Shown here: in pieces, positions 61,636 to 64,000 of the stretch
Layout: each line of letters starts with the position of its first letter
How positions within the stretch are numbered: the stretch's first letter is position 1
DNA from: Propionicimonas sp.
Lineage (GTDB): Bacteria; Actinomycetota; Actinomycetes; Propionibacteriales; Propionibacteriaceae
Direction: 5' to 3'
Assembly (NCBI RefSeq): GCF_029975155.1
Contig: NZ_JARKPQ010000200.1
Location: forward strand, 106,725 to 170,724
DNA: 64,000 nucleotides
Position numbers and translations under genes: made by a program
Notes under the pieces: generated by a model
Databases searched by the model: none
What the model was told of the DNA's origin: nothing
What the model saw: the letters and a program-made list of their open reading frames with translations, nothing else

Positions 61636-62316
61636 ATGGTGATCGCGTCGCCCGAGCAGGAGCGTCCGGGTGATGCCGTCCCCTCTCTGGTCGACGTCGT
61701 GCAGGACTACCTGCGCGCACGGATCACCGCGGGCGTCCTCGCCCCCGGTGACCGGTTGAAGGAACGCGACCTCGCCGAGGAGACCGGGATCTCCCGAATG
61801 CCGATCCGGGAGGCCCTGCGAATCCTGGCGTCGGAGGGCTTCGTGACCCTAAACCCGCGCCGTGGCGCGGTGGTGGCCCACCTGGAGCCGGAGGACCTGG
61901 ACGAGATCTACGAGGTGCGCGAGGCCCTGGAAGTGCAGGAGGCCGTTCTGGCCGCACGAAAGGCGCAGCCGGACGAGATCGCCCTGATGAGGTCCTGCGT
62001 GGAGGAGTCCGAGCGGGCCTGGGCGGTCGGCGACCGGCGCGCGGCCGACCAGGCCAACGTGGCCTTCCATGCCGTGCTGGTGCGGATGGCGCACAACGAG
62101 GTGCTGGCGAAGACCCTCGAACCGCTCCAGAACCGGCTCAACTGGCTGTTGCGCCAGAACACCGATCCGCGCGAACTCTGCGTCGAGCATCGCGACATGG
62201 TCGAGGCGATTGCCGCCGGGGACGTGGAGGCCGCGCGCCGGCTGGCGATCTGCCACGTCGCGACCTCCAAGAAGGTCGCCCTGCAGCAACTCTTCGGCAA
62301 CCGTTCGGAGACCTGA
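61636..62316 (+). CDS. GntR-family regulator (FadR/FCD subfamily)
   Basis: 226 aa. A GntR winged HTH (LRARITAGVLAPGDRLKERD, LAEETGISRMPIREALRILA, LNPRRGAVVA) is followed by an all-helical FCD ligand domain with metal-type residues (NVAFHAVLVRMAHN, EHRDMVEAI, CHVATSK). It probably binds an organic acid. A TACCAT box lies 8-9 nt before the ATG. The convergent carbamate-kinase remnant does not reveal a target. Confidence 0.92.
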   Translation: MVIASPEQERPGDAVPSLVDVVQDYLRARITAGVLAPGDRLKERDLAEETGISRMPIREALRILASEGFVTLNPRRGAVVAHLEPEDLDEIYEVREALEVQEAVLAARKAQPDEIALMRSCVEESERAWAVGDRRAADQANVAFHAVLVRMAHNEVLAKTLEPLQNRLNWLLRQNTDPRELCVEHRDMVEAIAAGDVEAARRLAICHVATSKKVALQQLFGNRSET

Positions 62317-62328
62317 GGATCTCCCGGG

Positions 62329-62745
62329 TCAGGGGACGACGATCGTGCCGGTGGAGCCCTCCAGCGCGTCGGTGATCCGTTCCAGTGACGTGATCACGGC
62401 CTTGGCGCCGGTGGTCTCGACGAACCGGCAGGCCGACTCCACCTTGGGGCCCATCGAACCGGGCGGGAACTGACCGTCGGCCTGATAGCGGCGCATGTCG
62501 GCCAGCCGTACCTCGCGCAGCGGACGGGCCGTGTCGGAGCCCCAGTCGAGCCAGACGCTGTCCACGTTGGTGGCGATCACCAGTGCGTCGGCGTCGATCT
62601 GGCCGGCCAGCAGGATCGAGGACAGGTCCTTGTCCACCACCGCCTCCACGCCGTGCAGGGTTCCGTCCGCGTGCCGCACCACCGGGATGCCGCCGCCTCC
62701 GCCGGCGACCACCAGGAAACCGGCCTCCAGCAAGGGCACCGACAC
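62329..62745 (-). pseudogene. arcC: Carbamate kinase, C-terminal remnant
   Basis: 138 aa corresponding to the second half of carbamate kinase: GFLVVAGGGGGIPVV, GVEAVVDKDLSSILLA, ADALVIATNVDSVWLDWG and GQFPPGSMGPKVESACRFVE. The N-terminal half with the other substrate-binding lysine and glycine loops is missing; the frame is open a little further upstream but shows no homology. A GTG allows translation, but the protein could not be active. Confidence 0.8.
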
Positions 62746-62902
62746 CTCGACCTTCGACCTGATCCATCGTGAGGACGGTCGTGAGGACTGTGCGGCGATC
62801 TGGCCGGAGTTCGCACGCCTGAACGCCTGATCCGGAACGGGCTGGACGTCCTGGCTCAGGTGGCGGCCGGGCGTCCAGCGCCGATCCGGGAGCGGTGGTC
62901 GC

Positions 62903-63943
<1,041 letters not shown>

Positions 63944-64000
63944 CAGTGACCTCTTTCGTGAGCTTCCACCGTATCGCTGGCGAGGCCCGCCCGCTGGTCG

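Overview
The window is a stretch of high-GC Actinomycetota chromosome. Supporting features are the DUF5318 / class A PBP / GT87 gene order, polyprenol-phosphomannose-type GT-C mannosyltransferases, a DLW-39-like micropeptide, many GTG starts, and many apparently leaderless genes with a TAnnnT box 6-12 nt before the start codon. A Propionibacteriaceae-like genome is plausible, but the sequence alone does not prove it.

Layout. 1-9.2 kb holds envelope and housekeeping genes: the 3' part of an MMPL transporter carrying an ABC-like tail, a YhgE/Pip membrane protein, a PlsC-type acyltransferase, an SDR, a sigma-region-4-like protein, a truncated MurB homologue, a degenerate LCP protein and a DLW-39-like peptide. 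9.2-16.6 kb is a coherent accessory metabolic locus. It has a DUF89 damage-control phosphatase and a DeoR repressor on the minus strand. Divergent to them is an operon of an APH-fold small-molecule kinase, an EamA transporter, a small winged-helix protein, a GlpA-like FAD dehydrogenase with a BFD [2Fe-2S] tail, and a second FAD/NAD(P) oxidoreductase. This looks like uptake, phosphorylation and oxidation of an unidentified small molecule.

16.83-28.80 kb is a genomic island of about 12 kb bounded by imperfect 24-bp direct repeats (20/24 identical, with a perfect 12-bp core). It carries a small HTH peptide, two very large genes whose products combine nuclease-like N-termini with STAND/NTPase-like and long helical regions (1320 and 1389 aa), a tightly coupled 86-aa ORF between them, an AbiEi/AbiEii toxin-antitoxin pair, and a large serine recombinase broken by a frameshift. 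A tRNA-Ala(UGC) lies just beyond the right end. This is the best candidate for an undescribed (anti-phage) system.

29-34.5 kb is the conserved cell-wall block (DUF5318, ponA-type PBP, GT87, PIG-V-like GT). 34.5-38.1 kb is a decay zone: an orphan XRE regulator, a disrupted lipoprotein whose halves lie in opposite orientation, a DUF4143-type ATPase behind 23-bp-spaced iterons, and remnants of an XRE/nucleotidyltransferase pair. 38.1-41.7 kb encodes a 2-oxoacid dehydrogenase complex (E1 alpha, E1 beta, E2) behind a promoter with a perfect GGTTACGTAACC palindrome in its spacer. 41.8-64 kb is mostly core metabolism and maintenance: an FG-GAP lipoprotein, rhodanese, Alr, EcsC, Aat, an Fpg/Nei glycosylase, an MptB-like GT, PheA, SerS, a two-component system with a DrrAB-like ABC exporter sharing 11-bp repeat boxes, HAD, GNAT, a DUF4921 GalT-like protein, two aldo-keto reductases, an MTAN-like nucleosidase, a GntR/FCD regulator and a carbamate-kinase remnant.

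Three dispersed palindromic repeat families run through the intergenic space: an apparently undescribed element of exactly 78 bp (five copies), a GTCATCCCGG...CCGGGATGAC element (three copies, one inserted in frame into the E2 gene), and a TCGACAAGCTC/GTCGAGACC family (also found inside the E1 beta and rhodanese genes).
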